From Cochliopodium minus (taxonomy: Eukaryota; Discosea; Himatismenida; Cochliopodiidae): a stretch of 41,289 bases of DNA. The stretch covers positions 2,781 to 44,069 of the forward strand of contig JAMYWO010000304.1 of NCBI GenBank assembly GCA_024220525.1. The letters are read 5' to 3'. Below are positions 21,016-31,088 of the stretch, in pieces (positions within the stretch are counted from its first letter, which is position 1; the number at the start of each line of letters is the position of its first letter). The position numbers were made by a program, and so were the translations under genes. The notes beneath the pieces were generated by a model, which was not told the DNA's origin, did no database searches, and was given only the letters and a program-made list of their open reading frames with translations.

Positions 21016-24000
21016 ATGAAGAAAGATAACAAACAATCATCAGATCAGAAGAAAGAAAAAAAATTTATTTATCAAAAAGATAAAGTAGAGAAAGAAAAGG
21101 AAATTCCTGATTTTAAATTGGTTGGAAATTTTCTGGTTGGTATATAAAAATACATTTTCCCTTTCTATTCTTTATTTAATTTGATGTTATAAAAAGATGG
21201 ATTCAGATACAAATGCCAAAAGGTAATCTTGATATTTTCCATTTATCAATAAAAAATTTCCCTTCATTTTAAAATCCTTTTTTCTCCAGATCAAGATATA
21301 TTTCTTGTCTCGTAAAAAATATTCCCATCAATAAAATAAAATATAACCTATTAAAATACAAATTTTGATAATTTAGATATGCATAGCGATCATTATGTTG
21401 GATTAAGTAATTATTGGAAAACATTATATTTTTTTTATTAATAATTTCCTTCAAAAAGCAAAAACATTTGATTATGGGAAGATATGTAAAAAACACAAGA
21501 AAGATTAAATTATTGAATTAAAAAAAAAAAAACCATAGATTGTACAAAAGTAACATACGAGTTAGCAATACAAATACTGGGAGTAAACAAATCTGCATTT
21601 GAAATTCTGGAAAGTAAAAACTGATATTTTTCTTTTCTTTTTATTTTCTCTTACTTTTTTATAATAAAATTTTTTAAAAATAAAAAGTGAATAAAGAGTA
21701 TGAAATAGAAGAAAACTGGAAAGTGACATGTGTAGATGCAAACCATTGCCCTGGAGCTTGTAACTTTCATTTTTTTCCAAAAAAAAAAATTTATTACAAA
21801 ATATCTTCAATTAAAAAAGGCTTGTTTTTGTTCAAATCACCAAGTGGTGAAACAACTCTGCATACAGGTGATTTTAGGTATTTTATTTCAATTTCTTTTT
21901 TTTTTTTATTTTCGATTTTATGATAAATTTTTTTGATGAAGATATTGCAAAGAAATGGAGAGCTATGAAGCATTTAAAGACCTAAAATTGGACAAACTTT
22001 ATCTTGACACCACTTTTTGCGATCCTCAATACACGTTTCCCCTCCGGCCTGTCGCAATACAAAGTGCTATCAATATCATTTTGGAACACATGGTAACATT
22101 AACACTTTTTTTTTTTAACTAATTCTTATTTCTTCAACAGGGAAGCAAAAATGATAATTGTTTATTTTTGGTTAAATTTCCTTTTTTTTTTTTTGTGATA
22201 TTTATTAAGAAATATTGTTGTTTTACGTTGATATTTTTATTTTTAAAATTTTATTAATTTTTATTACTTTGTTATTCATTTGATCTCTTTGTTTTTTTTT
22301 TGTTTATTATATGTTTATTTTAGATTGGGTCATATACAATAGGAAAAGAAAGAATATTTGTGGAAGTAGCCAAAAGTTTGGACAAAAAGATCTACCTTTC
22401 TTCAAAGAAATACACTTTACTTGAAAAGATGGAGTGTTTCGACATGTCTCTTTTCACCCAGGACCCTTCCAGCACCAACATTCACGTTGTAGAAATGAGA
22501 CAGCTGTCTTACAAACTCATCACTCCTCTTTATCATTCTTTCAAAAATAAATTTAACAAGATCATTGGGTGAAAATTTTTTTTTGTGATATTTTTAATTT
22601 ATTTCACCTTTTTTTTTTAAAAAAAATTTGTTTTTTATTTTTTTTAATTTTATTAATTCAATTTTTTTGTTATTTTTTTTATTCTCAAATTTTTTTATTG
22701 TAGGATTGAACCTAGTGGGTGGCAATTCAAAGGACAAAAGCAAAGATACACCAAAAAACAAATAAATTCAAACATTTTTGTATATGGGATTCCATACAGT
22801 GGTAACATTGACATTTTTTTATTCATATTTTTTATTCAATTTATATTTTTTCTTTTTTAATTTATATTTTTTCATTTTTTATTTTTAAAATTACAATTAA
22901 TTTTTATTTTTATTTTTATTTTTTATTTTATTTTTTATTTATTATTTTATATAGAACATAGTTCATTCAGTGAATTGAGGGATTGTGTCAAATTTTTTAG
23001 ACCTAAAGAAATCATTCCCACGGTGGATTGTAGCACCAAAGAAAAAGTGTCCAAACAACTCACCTACTTTGCAGACATTTTCAAAGGAGGAAGCAAAACA
23101 GCCACTCTCTTTTCTTACTTTAAAAAATTGGATTTCAAAACAGATAATGCCACTCAAAACAAAAACAATAATAATAATAATAATAACAATAACAAAAACA
23201 ATTATAATAATAATATTAATAACAATGACAATAACAACAATGATAATAACAACAATAACAATAATAATAATATAAATACTAAAAATATTATTTGTATTAA
23301 TGATGAAATTATTATTGATGGAAAAGAAGAAATGAATGATACATTTGGAGGAGATGATTTGAAATCTCCTTTTTCTCCATCATTTGTTGGATCTCCCAAA
23401 GAATTTCTGTCACCGGCCTATTTGAGTAACCCCAATAACATTCCCATCTCCCCCATCCCTCTCTCCTATGACCTGCTCGATCTTTCTTTGGATAATAATG
23501 ACAAACTCGAAAATGATCTCCTTCATTTTTCCTCTCAAAATTCCTCTTCTAAAATTAAAGTAGGTGATGATCATGGTGAAAATGATGAGGATGACTTTTT
23601 TTTTTCTTCTCAACCTTCTTTGAACTCTAATAAAAAAGATTCAGAAAAAGAAGTTACTTTTAAATTTTTGACTCAATCTAAAATGAGGCAAAACAGCAAA
23701 GAAAATGTTCTTAACTTTTCTTCTCAAATTGTCTCGTCCTCCTCTTCTGCTTCTACTTCTTCCTCTGCTTCTTCTTCCATTACTAAATCATCCTCTTCCT
23801 CTCTCACTTCATCTTCCTCTAAAAAAAGAGGTTTAAGCGACACAAAATCAAACAAAACTACCGATATTTCCAACAGGACTATTAAAAAGAACAACACCAC
23901 TAAAACTAACAATAATGAAACTAACACCAATAAAACTAACAATAATAATAATAAAATTAACAATAAAACAAACAATAATAATAAAATTAATAAAACGAAA

Positions 24001-24978
24001 ACCACTCCTAAATCAAGTACTAATAAAAATACTTCTAAAACTATTATTGTTAACAAAAGTAATAAAACGACTCCTAAAGGGGGAAGTAGAGGGGAAAGTA
24101 AAGGTGGGGGATTCTTGACTTTTTTCTCAAAAGTGATTTCAAAGGGGACGAGGTATTTCGGGTTTGGGAATAGAGGAGGCATTTCTGATGAGGAAGATAA
24201 TAAAAGAGAAAAATCTCTTTTTGATGACGTGGACGATGATGAGGGTGATGAAGGTGAAGATAGAAACATGAAACTCTTTTTAAAAAATTACAACAATAAC
24301 AACAAAAATAATGACAATAAAAATGTTAACAATAAAGATGATATTAACAAAATTAACAAAGATGAAAATAATAATGATGATACTGTTAAAATTCTTAATA
24401 AAGAAGAAGAAGTGGAAATAATTTCACAAAGTATTTACTCTCCTACTCCCATTTTGAAAAGCAACAAAAATGATACAATTAACAACAACGATCCTCGTAA
24501 ACAAAATGAAAATGATTTTGAAGAAAAGAATAACTTTGAAGGGATAAATGAAAAAGAGAAAGAAGAGGATCAGGTAAAAGAGAAGCAAATAGATCTTACT
24601 TTGAATAGTGAAAGTGATTTGGAAGATAAAGAGTTTGCTTTTACTGAATCCTTCCTCGAAGAAGATGATCCTTTAGTAACTGAAAATGATCTAGCAAATG
24701 ATCTCGTAGATCTCAACTCCTTTTCTTACTTTGATTGCAATAATCAAAGTAACAATGATAATGACGAGATTTCTATAGTCAGTATCAACAGTAACATGAA
24801 TGACAGTAACAGTAAGGAGAAAATGAAAAAAGAAAAGAAAAATAGGAGAGTTCCAAAGAATTACCCTCCCAAAAAGAGAAAACAACCCAAAGATACAAAT
24901 CCTAACATTAATTCTGATCTTAGTACTTCCAAAAAACAAAAATCTCTTTTGGATTTTGGTTTTGTTATGTATAAATAA
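21016..24978 (+). CDS. SNM1/DCLRE1A-type DNA cross-link repair nuclease
   Basis: Metallo-beta-lactamase/beta-CASP 5' exonuclease of the SNM1/PSO2 family. Model: 13 exons (21016-21139, 21197-21222, 21290-21311, 21377-21406, 21459-21485, 21539-21613, 21688-21759, 21820-21877, 21942-22092, 22141-22170, 22324-22568, 22704-22801, 22955-24978), 993 residues. Landmarks: VDGFRYKC, the metal motif HMHSDH (residues ~58-63), [41 protein letters not shown], then [12 protein letters not shown] with [11 protein letters not shown]. All are canonical for the DCLRE1A/B/C group, and the TYSIGKE-like element favours DCLRE1A/PSO2. Residues ~390-993 form an Asn/Ser/Asp/Lys-rich extension absent from the yeast enzyme. 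It ends in [11 protein letters not shown], a PIP-box-like element. A second PIP-like ATLFSYFKK sits just after the nuclease core. The front half lies on seven exons under 80 nt after the first. Confidence 0.92.
23158..23290 (+). repeat. AAT/AAC-type trinucleotide tract encoding poly-Asn
   Basis: About 130 bases made almost wholly of AAT, AAC and AAA codons with occasional GAC, TAT and ATT, inside the last exon of the SNM1 gene. It encodes a run of asparagines broken by Lys, Asp, Tyr and Ile. Shorter tracts of the same kind occur at about 23905-24000 and 24285-24380. The synonymous AAT/AAC mixture argues for long-maintained protein-level poly-Asn rather than fresh slippage. Confidence 0.85.
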
Positions 24979-25043
24979 TGAAAATTAAAATGAACCTTTT
25001 TTTTTCGAAATTTAATTTTTTTTTTCAAATTTTTTATTGATTT

Positions 25044-25523
25044 TTAAATATTAGGGAAAAAACGATCTTGTTGTTTGATTATCAATCCTTCATCTGTTGC
25101 TTTGATAACAATATGATCTCCTGATTAAAGGAATGTAAAAATAAATAAAAGTTTTATGTTAATATTTTGATTTAACTTTGGTTTACCATCATTAAGATCC
25201 AAATTTTTTTCTTGTCTTGCTTCATATAAAGAAATATCAACTACCAAATGAGCTTTTGAAGAGAATCCAGATTTATTTGCATTTACTTGAATTTCATCAA
25301 CCTCTTTTGTAGCTCTATATATTTCTTCACCAGCTTTCATATTTTATTTTATAAAAGTATTAAAAGTATTAGCAAGCTCAAATCAGTTTTAATTACCCAA
25401 TTTTATAACAACTGGATGTTTATCATCACTATTTTAAAGAATACTGAGGAAAATTAAGGAAAGTGTTAAATTTAATTACCAAGGCAAATTTAAAAGTTTG
25501 AAATAAAAGTCATAATCACTCAT
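25044..25523 (-). CDS. Conserved-looking 99-residue protein, function unknown
   Basis: Model exons 25480-25523, 25397-25428, 25187-25333 and 25044-25120 give 99 residues in one frame. The sequence starts MSDYDFYFKLLNLP and continues HPVVIKLAGEEIYRATKEVD. It ends LDLNDGDHIVIKATDEGLII plus a short tail (KQQDRFFPNI). There is no signal peptide, transmembrane helix or low complexity, which is unusual in this window, and four exons are kept open; both suggest a real, constrained, beta-rich domain. The C-terminal 'LxLxxGDxIxIxxxxxGLII' pattern resembles the end of small beta-barrel or swapped-hairpin folds, but this is only a pattern match. I do not recognise a family. Its stop is 65 bp from the SNM1 stop (convergent). 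Confidence 0.65.
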
Positions 25524-25625
25524 TTTTTAGAGAATTCGATTTTTTTTTTATTTTATTTTAATTTTTTAAAAATGAAGCTTAATGATTTAAGATCATGAAT
25601 TTTAGTTTGGACATTAAATTTTTAT

Positions 25626-27670
25626 TTATTCACTCTCTGTTTCAGAGGTATCATCATCCTCGTCACAATAACCATCAAAAAACCAATTTTGACAATTAGG
25701 AAAAAAATAAAAACTTTCTCCAATGATCTTCAAAATGATAGGTTTAGGAAAGATTTGTTTCATCTTCCTGGATAGAGTTTTTATGATCAAGATCACTTGA
25801 AAAACAATTTCTTGAAAAAACTTTGAAAAGTATTTATTCCTCGAAGTACTCCATAATGTCCCATTTTCGTAATCTGAAAAACAAGAATATTTTTTGGTTA
25901 AAAGAAAGTTTTTGTTTATAAATTTGTAGTTTTGTTGAGCTAACAAAACAATCAAAATCTCGTTTGAAAATTTGGAGGAAATTTTCGAAGAAAAAGAGTT
26001 TTTTTTTGTCAAATTTTGAGGAGAAATTAGTTTTACATTAGATTCCAAAATAAATTTAAGAATGAAAGGATCAATTTTATTATTTTGAAGGTAAACTTCT
26101 GCAAGAGTATTCGAATTTGTTCCTTCTGCTTTCAAATCCAACTTTAAATTAATCAAGAATTTGATTAATTCGAGAGAAACATTTTCATTCTTACAAATCA
26201 AATGCAAAAGGTTTTCATTGTATTTCGTTAAAATGAGTGGATCTGATTTTTTCTCAACAAAAAATTGAATAATGTCAACAGATATTGAATCGTTGGACAT
26301 TGCCACATGGAGTGGAGTCATTCCAGTAGAACTTTGATTATTTAATTTAGTAAACTTTTTCACTGTATTTTGCAAAAAACTAACAGAAAGGTTGGGGTTA
26401 GAACAAACTAGGTGGAGAAGAGATTCACCTTTACTGTTTTTTTTGTTAAGCTTTGCTTTTTTTTCGATTAAATAATTAATTATGTTGGCAGAAGAATGTC
26501 TCAAAGCGAAGAAAAAAGGCGGGTTTGAATGAAGGTTTTTTTTAGAATTCAAATTTGCATTATTCTCAACGAACAACTTTACTAATTCAAAATTGACATC
26601 CTTGTTATTCAAAAGGACATGCAAAGGAGTGTTTTTCAGAGAATTTAAAGCATTTATATCTGATTTCGCTTTGAGAAGGTAAGAAAATACTTCAAAGGAA
26701 GGATTATTATTTCGATTGGAAGCAACATGAAGAGGAGTAGCATTTTTGTATTTACTTTTTAATTTGCATTTGCTTTCTACAAAGTATTTTATCGTTTCCA
26801 AAGAAACCTCTTTATTTTGCAAAGCATAGTAAAGTGGAGAATTTCCCCTCTCACATTCATTCATCCCTCCTTTTTGTTCGACCATGTATTTTATCATTTC
26901 TAACGAACTTTTGGGATTTTTGCAATACAACTGCAAAGGTGTTTCAGTTCTTCCTCCCATATCGGCTTTGTATTCAATTAAATACTTGATTATTTTTTTT
27001 GAAGGGTTAATGTTTTTGCATGCTTTGATTAGTGGGCTTTCATTCTTTCTATTAATTTTGTTGACGTTGCTTTTTTTTTCCAACAACAATTTAATCACTT
27101 GAATCGAAGCTTTTCTGTTTTCCAAGTAATAATGGAGAGGTATATCTCCTGTATCGTTCTCAACATTCAAATTTGCTTTGCTTTCTAAGAGTAAATTTAT
27201 AATTTCCATCGAATTTTGATGATGGGTATTTATGCACAACAGAAAAAGGGGTGTTTCCAAAAATTCGTTCTGACAATCCACCTCTATCTTTTTTTCTATG
27301 AGATGTTTGATCATTTCTATTGAGATTTGATTATTTCTGCAAGCATAATGGAGGGGATTGTTATCAAACTCGTCTTTAATGTTTATATCTATTTTATTTT
27401 CAATTAGAAAATCTATTATTTCTTTATCACTATCCTTCAAGCAAGCTATATGAAGAGGACTCATTTTATTTTGATCTAATTTGAACAAAAAAAAATTTCA
27501 ATTTTAATTTTCTTAGTTTTTATATTACTCATTAGATTGGATAGATCTTTTGATTTCAAACATTTTAAAATAGATTCTTCATCTCCAAAAAAGGAAATAT
27601 ATTCCCTTTCTTGAAATTTATATTTTTCAAGTTCAGCAATTATTTTCAATCCATCTTCCATTCCTTTCAT
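25626..27670 (-). CDS. Ankyrin-repeat protein
   Basis: Model exons 27529-27670 and 25626-27475 give 663 residues. From about residue 50 to 480 there are some thirteen tandem ankyrin-type repeats of about 33-35 residues. Each has the TPLH-like start (SPLHIACLKDSDKE, NPLHYACRNNQIS, TPLHVLLNNKDVN, TPLHVAMSNDSIS) and a following 'xxIxxFLIExKxDxN' helix pair, forming a protein-binding solenoid. A C-terminal region (about 530-650) is not ankyrin. It is rich in Phe/Ile/Lys, contains FFQEIVFQVILIIKTL and IFPKPIILKII, and ends in an acidic tail (CDEDDDTSETESE). The FPKPIILKII element looks like an F-box/PRANC-like 'LPxEIxxxI' helix, which would make it a possible ubiquitin-ligase adaptor; that is inference. 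The Kelch gene upstream ends 50 bp before this start. Confidence 0.88.
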
Positions 27671-27720
27671 TTTTTTATTTAATGATCTTTTCTTGAATAG
27701 AAAAACAAAAAAAAATTTAT

Positions 27721-29832
27721 TCATTCAATTTCTTTAATTTTTTCGAGCAAAATATTAATATTTTGTCTTCTATTTTGTAGTTGTGAAATGGCTTCTTCTA
27801 AAGAATTGAGTGTTTGTTGAAAATCAAAGAGGATGAATTCTTCAAAAGTTTTGAATTTCAATGAATTTTCGAGTTTCTTGGAATTTTCGATGAAATCTTT
27901 CTTTCTTTTTAACTTATTATGAGAATTTGATACATCCTCTAAAGAATCATCTTTCAACAAAACTTTCTTGAAAGAAACATCTCGATCAAACTTGTTAAGA
28001 AAAGAAATATCCAAGTCGAGAATCGCCTTCATGTTTTTTTGTTTGAGCAGTGAAAAAAGAGAAAGAGAAAATAAGGAAAGAGGTTCAATCACTCCAAAAA
28101 AGTTTAGAATGTAAGAACAGTTTAAATAAACGAAATTTTCATCACATCCTAAAAAAATTTTTTAAAAGGAATTTTTAAAAAATAATTATTTTGAAATAAT
28201 ATTAATCAAAATACTATTTTCAATTTTAATTAAACAGAGAAAGTATTTTATAATCATTTTTGTTTTACCTCCATGAACGAGCAGTTGGTTTGAATTTATT
28301 GGAATAGAAATATGGCAATCTCTCGCTTTTATGTCTCCTTCTATTTTGCATTTTTTCCATTCAAAATTTTCAAGGTTCAAGTAATGAATTTCGTTGAGAC
28401 TCCTTGCACCTGTCTCTGATCCTAAAGATAAATAAATAAATAATTGAATAAGTATTGTATTAAAAAAATACCTTTATCATCATATTTTTGATCCCAACCT
28501 TTTAAAAAATTAATAAATAAATAAATAATAAATTATTTAAAAGAATCTTTTTTTTTAAACCTCCAACAATAACCTTTACACAAGAAATTAAAATTAAAAA
28601 TAATTTGAATTTCAATGATTAAAGTACTGTAAAAAATTCACCATGTATTTTTGTAAAAGAATGTTTGCCTATTATTTTAAATAATTGAAATTTTTTTAAA
28701 AAATATTTAAAAAATGTTACAGTATGTCCAGCACATTTTTCTTAATTTAATAATTTTTTAAAAAATTTTATTTTAAAAAAATAAATTACGAGGATTGTTC
28801 TCTTCATTTTTCACTTCAAAATTTTTTATCCATTCCATATTTTTTAAATCTAAAATATGCAAGTCACTAAATACCCTGTACTTTGCTTCGTGAAATAAAA
28901 AAATAAAAATTAAAAAATAATAAAAAAAATGCTTATAATAAAATAAATTATATTTACTTCTCCCTCCATAGACAAACATTTTTTGATCATGTATTACAGC
29001 AGAATGGTAATATCTCTTGGTGGGTCCATTATTTAAGTTGTATTTCTGAAACAAAAGAGAAGATTTATCCAAAACTATTAATTCCTCGTTAATTATTTCT
29101 GTCCCACAAATATGCCCGCCATAAAAAACAATTTTTCCTTTTATAATTTTTTATAAAAAAAAATTTGTTTTTAAAGTTATTTTTTCATTGAAAATTTTTT
29201 ACCCTCTTCCTCCCACTCACATGCACTATGTCCTTGAATTGTTGGAAAGAAATCGTTTTTGTTTAATGTTTTTAATACAACTTTTTCCCATTTCATCTGT
29301 AAAATTTATTAAATAATATATTTTTTTATTTTTCGAATCAAACAGTTCAAATTTTATATACTTTGTCAATATTGAGGCAATTAAATTCATTCTTCTTTAA
29401 ATTTGGATCATGTCCTATTATTAGTATGCAGTTTTCATCTTTTTCATTGTTAATTAAATTTGCTGTAAACGAAGTTAAATTATTCGGTGCTACTCCTTCA
29501 ATTTTATATTTCATTTTGCTCCATTTGGATGTTTCTTTTTTTTTTTTTGCATGAATGAAAATATTTGTTTGGAAAATATTTAATTAAAAAAAAAAAAATC
29601 CCTACCGATTGAAAATACGTCAATTGAATGATCTATAAAATTTGATTAAACTTTCAATAATACTTTATTGATGAATATTTTACTTGCTATCACCAATATT
29701 TTTGATTCTGAACAGATTTTGAAAATAAATTTTTATTGATAAGGATTATTTTCATTTTTAATTACCTAATTTAATTGCATAATGTGCTCTTTTTCCTTCC
29801 ATTGTTTTATTGTTGATTAATTTTAACCACAT
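27721..29832 (-). CDS. Kelch-repeat protein with C-terminal coiled coil
   Basis: Twelve exons (29766-29832, 29605-29631, 29362-29534, 29203-29296, 28958-29137, 28790-28885, 28721-28740, 28642-28668, 28561-28573, 28472-28498, 28269-28421, 27721-28148) give 434 residues in one frame. Kelch blades are marked by 'GHSA...GG', 'YYHSAVI...MFVYGGR', 'CAGHTANILLQKYMVIVGGW' and 'RDCHISIPINSNQLLVHGG', each followed by an aromatic strand such as LHILDLKNMEWIKNF. The last 140 residues leave the propeller: a hydrophobic, Leu/Ser-rich stretch near the exon start, then a charged helix ending with FDFQQTLNSLEEAISQLQNR and a likely coiled coil. The role is unknown; such proteins are typically scaffolds. Several exons are 13-28 nt, and each is supported by GT-AG borders plus phase. 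The weakest point is the 13-nt exon 28561-28573. Confidence 0.8.
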
Positions 29833-30139
29833 CTTTTCTCTTTGTTATTTTTTTTTATATTTTTTTAATTTCGAAAACAAACATAAATACGTTATGATAA
29901 CAAAATTAAAATAATTATTTATTGTTTCTTTTATCAGTATTCCAAAGTTATTCTGTCAACTCTTTGTGTTGTTCTATTTTTTTTTTTTAATTTTGCATGA
30001 AAAAGCCATGTTAGTTTGGGAGAAGTACCTTTGCTTAATATAATCACTATTTCAAATTTTACACCAATATGATGGATTCCAAAAATCTTTTAGGTTATAT
30101 TAAACTATAAAACTATTGATATTTAAAAAAAAATTGAAA
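29833..30139. other. Divergent intergenic region, Kelch / parvulin genes
   Basis: About 300 bases of A/T-rich DNA between two divergent start codons. There are T runs near 29850-29870 and 29975-29990. No other feature is supported. Confidence 0.5.
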
Positions 30140-30603
30140 ATGTCTGAAGAAGAAGTTATTAGAGCCTCCCATATTCTAATCAAGAATGTCAAATCAAGAA
30201 ATCCATCCTCCCATAAAGAAAAGAGTAACCAAATCTAATTATCTTTGAGATATAAAAAAAATATTAATATTGCTTTATTAGAAATAACAAGATCTGAAGA
30301 AGAAGCAAGAAAGATACTCGAAAAATTGATTGAAAAAATAAAAGGTGGAACCTCATTTGAAGAATTAGCAAAAGAATATTCAGACTGCGGTTCATACAGA
30401 AATGGAGGAGATTTAGGTGAATTTGATTATGGTAATTGATTCAACAAAATTCATATAAAGAAAGAAAAAAATTTTTTTTTTTTTTATTAATAGGATCTAT
30501 GTTGCCTGAATTTTCAAAAGCAGCATTCAAATTAGAGGTTGGTGAAGTGTCTGGTATTGTAAAATCTGATTCAGGTTTACATATTATTAAAAGAACAGGT
30601 TAA
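30140..30603 (+). CDS. Parvulin-type peptidyl-prolyl isomerase, Pin1-like without WW domain
   Basis: Catalyses cis-trans isomerisation of prolyl bonds, in the Pin1 group preferentially after phospho-Ser/Thr. Model exons 30140-30224, 30282-30431 and 30494-30603 give 114 residues, just the isomerase domain. Diagnostic segments: RASHILIKNVKSRNPSSHKE (the Lys/Arg phosphate-binding loop), ITRSEEEARKIL, FEELAKEYSDCGSYRNGGDL with the active-site Cys, LGEFDYGSMLPEFSKAAF, and SDSGLHIIKRTG with the C-terminal His. Human Pin1 has two adjacent arginines in the loop; here the second is Asn. The lack of a WW domain matches plant Pin1At-type enzymes. No targeting signal is visible, so it is probably nuclear or cytosolic. 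Confidence 0.93.
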
Positions 30604-30804
30604 AAGATCTTATTCATTAAAGAAACCTATAGTATAAAAATATAAAATTTATGTTGAATATTGTAAAGTTGTGAAAATCAAATATACAAATTTGTTTATT
30701 TCAAATCTATCAAATGAAAATATGGAAAAAAGATTTTTTTTCAAACAAATAAAATATTAAAATGTTAAAATAATTATATTTTTTAGTTATTGAACAAAAA
30801 ACTA

Positions 30805-30878
30805 GCCTTACTAGCTCAGTTTGGTAGAGCATGCGACTTTTAATCGCAGGGTCGTGGGTTCGAGTCCCACGTAGGGCT
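30805..30878 (+). tRNA. tRNA-Lys (anticodon UUU)
   Basis: A complete intronless cloverleaf. The acceptor arms GCCTTAC and GTAGGGC pair over seven base pairs, including one G-U. The D arm (GCTC/GAGC) carries the A box TAGCTCAGTTTGGTAGAGC. The anticodon stem is TGCGA/TCGCA with loop CTTTTAA, giving anticodon TTT. The T arm is GTGGG/CCCAC with GGTTCGAGTCC as B box. CCA is not encoded. This tRNA class is a standard substrate for the U34 thiolation complex that includes the CTU2 encoded at 1307-3095. Confidence 0.97.
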
Positions 30879-30881
30879 TTA

Positions 30882-30888
30882 TTTTTTT
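30882..30888 (+). terminator. Pol III terminator of tRNA-Lys
   Basis: A run of seven T begins four bases after the discriminator base of the tRNA, matching the oligo-T stop used by RNA polymerase III. T runs are common in this A/T-rich DNA, so position is the main evidence. Confidence 0.7.
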
Positions 30889-31088
30889 ATTTTAAATCTT
30901 TTGTTAAAATTTTGATTTTGATTTGGATTTTTTTTTTTTTGAAAAATGATTGTTCAAACCAAGTTTACCTTTTTGAATCATGGGGATTTTCAAATATTGT
31001 TTTCAAATTTTTTTTTAATTTTCAACATTTTAAAAATAAAAATATTAAGGTTGGATATTCAAGAAAGAGGTTTTCAAAGATCAACAAA

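Noticed and set aside
21377-21485. Possible AT-AC (U12-type) intron in the SNM1 gene, bounded by repeated AAAACATT
   Set aside because: A standard GT-AG intron from 21407 to 21458 gives a better product, [19 protein letters not shown], which matches the SNM1 family at this point.
27721-28092. Independent small coiled-coil gene overlapping the next start codon
   Set aside because: It continues upstream in frame through a GT-AG intron (28149-28268) into the Kelch repeats, so it is the last exon of that gene.
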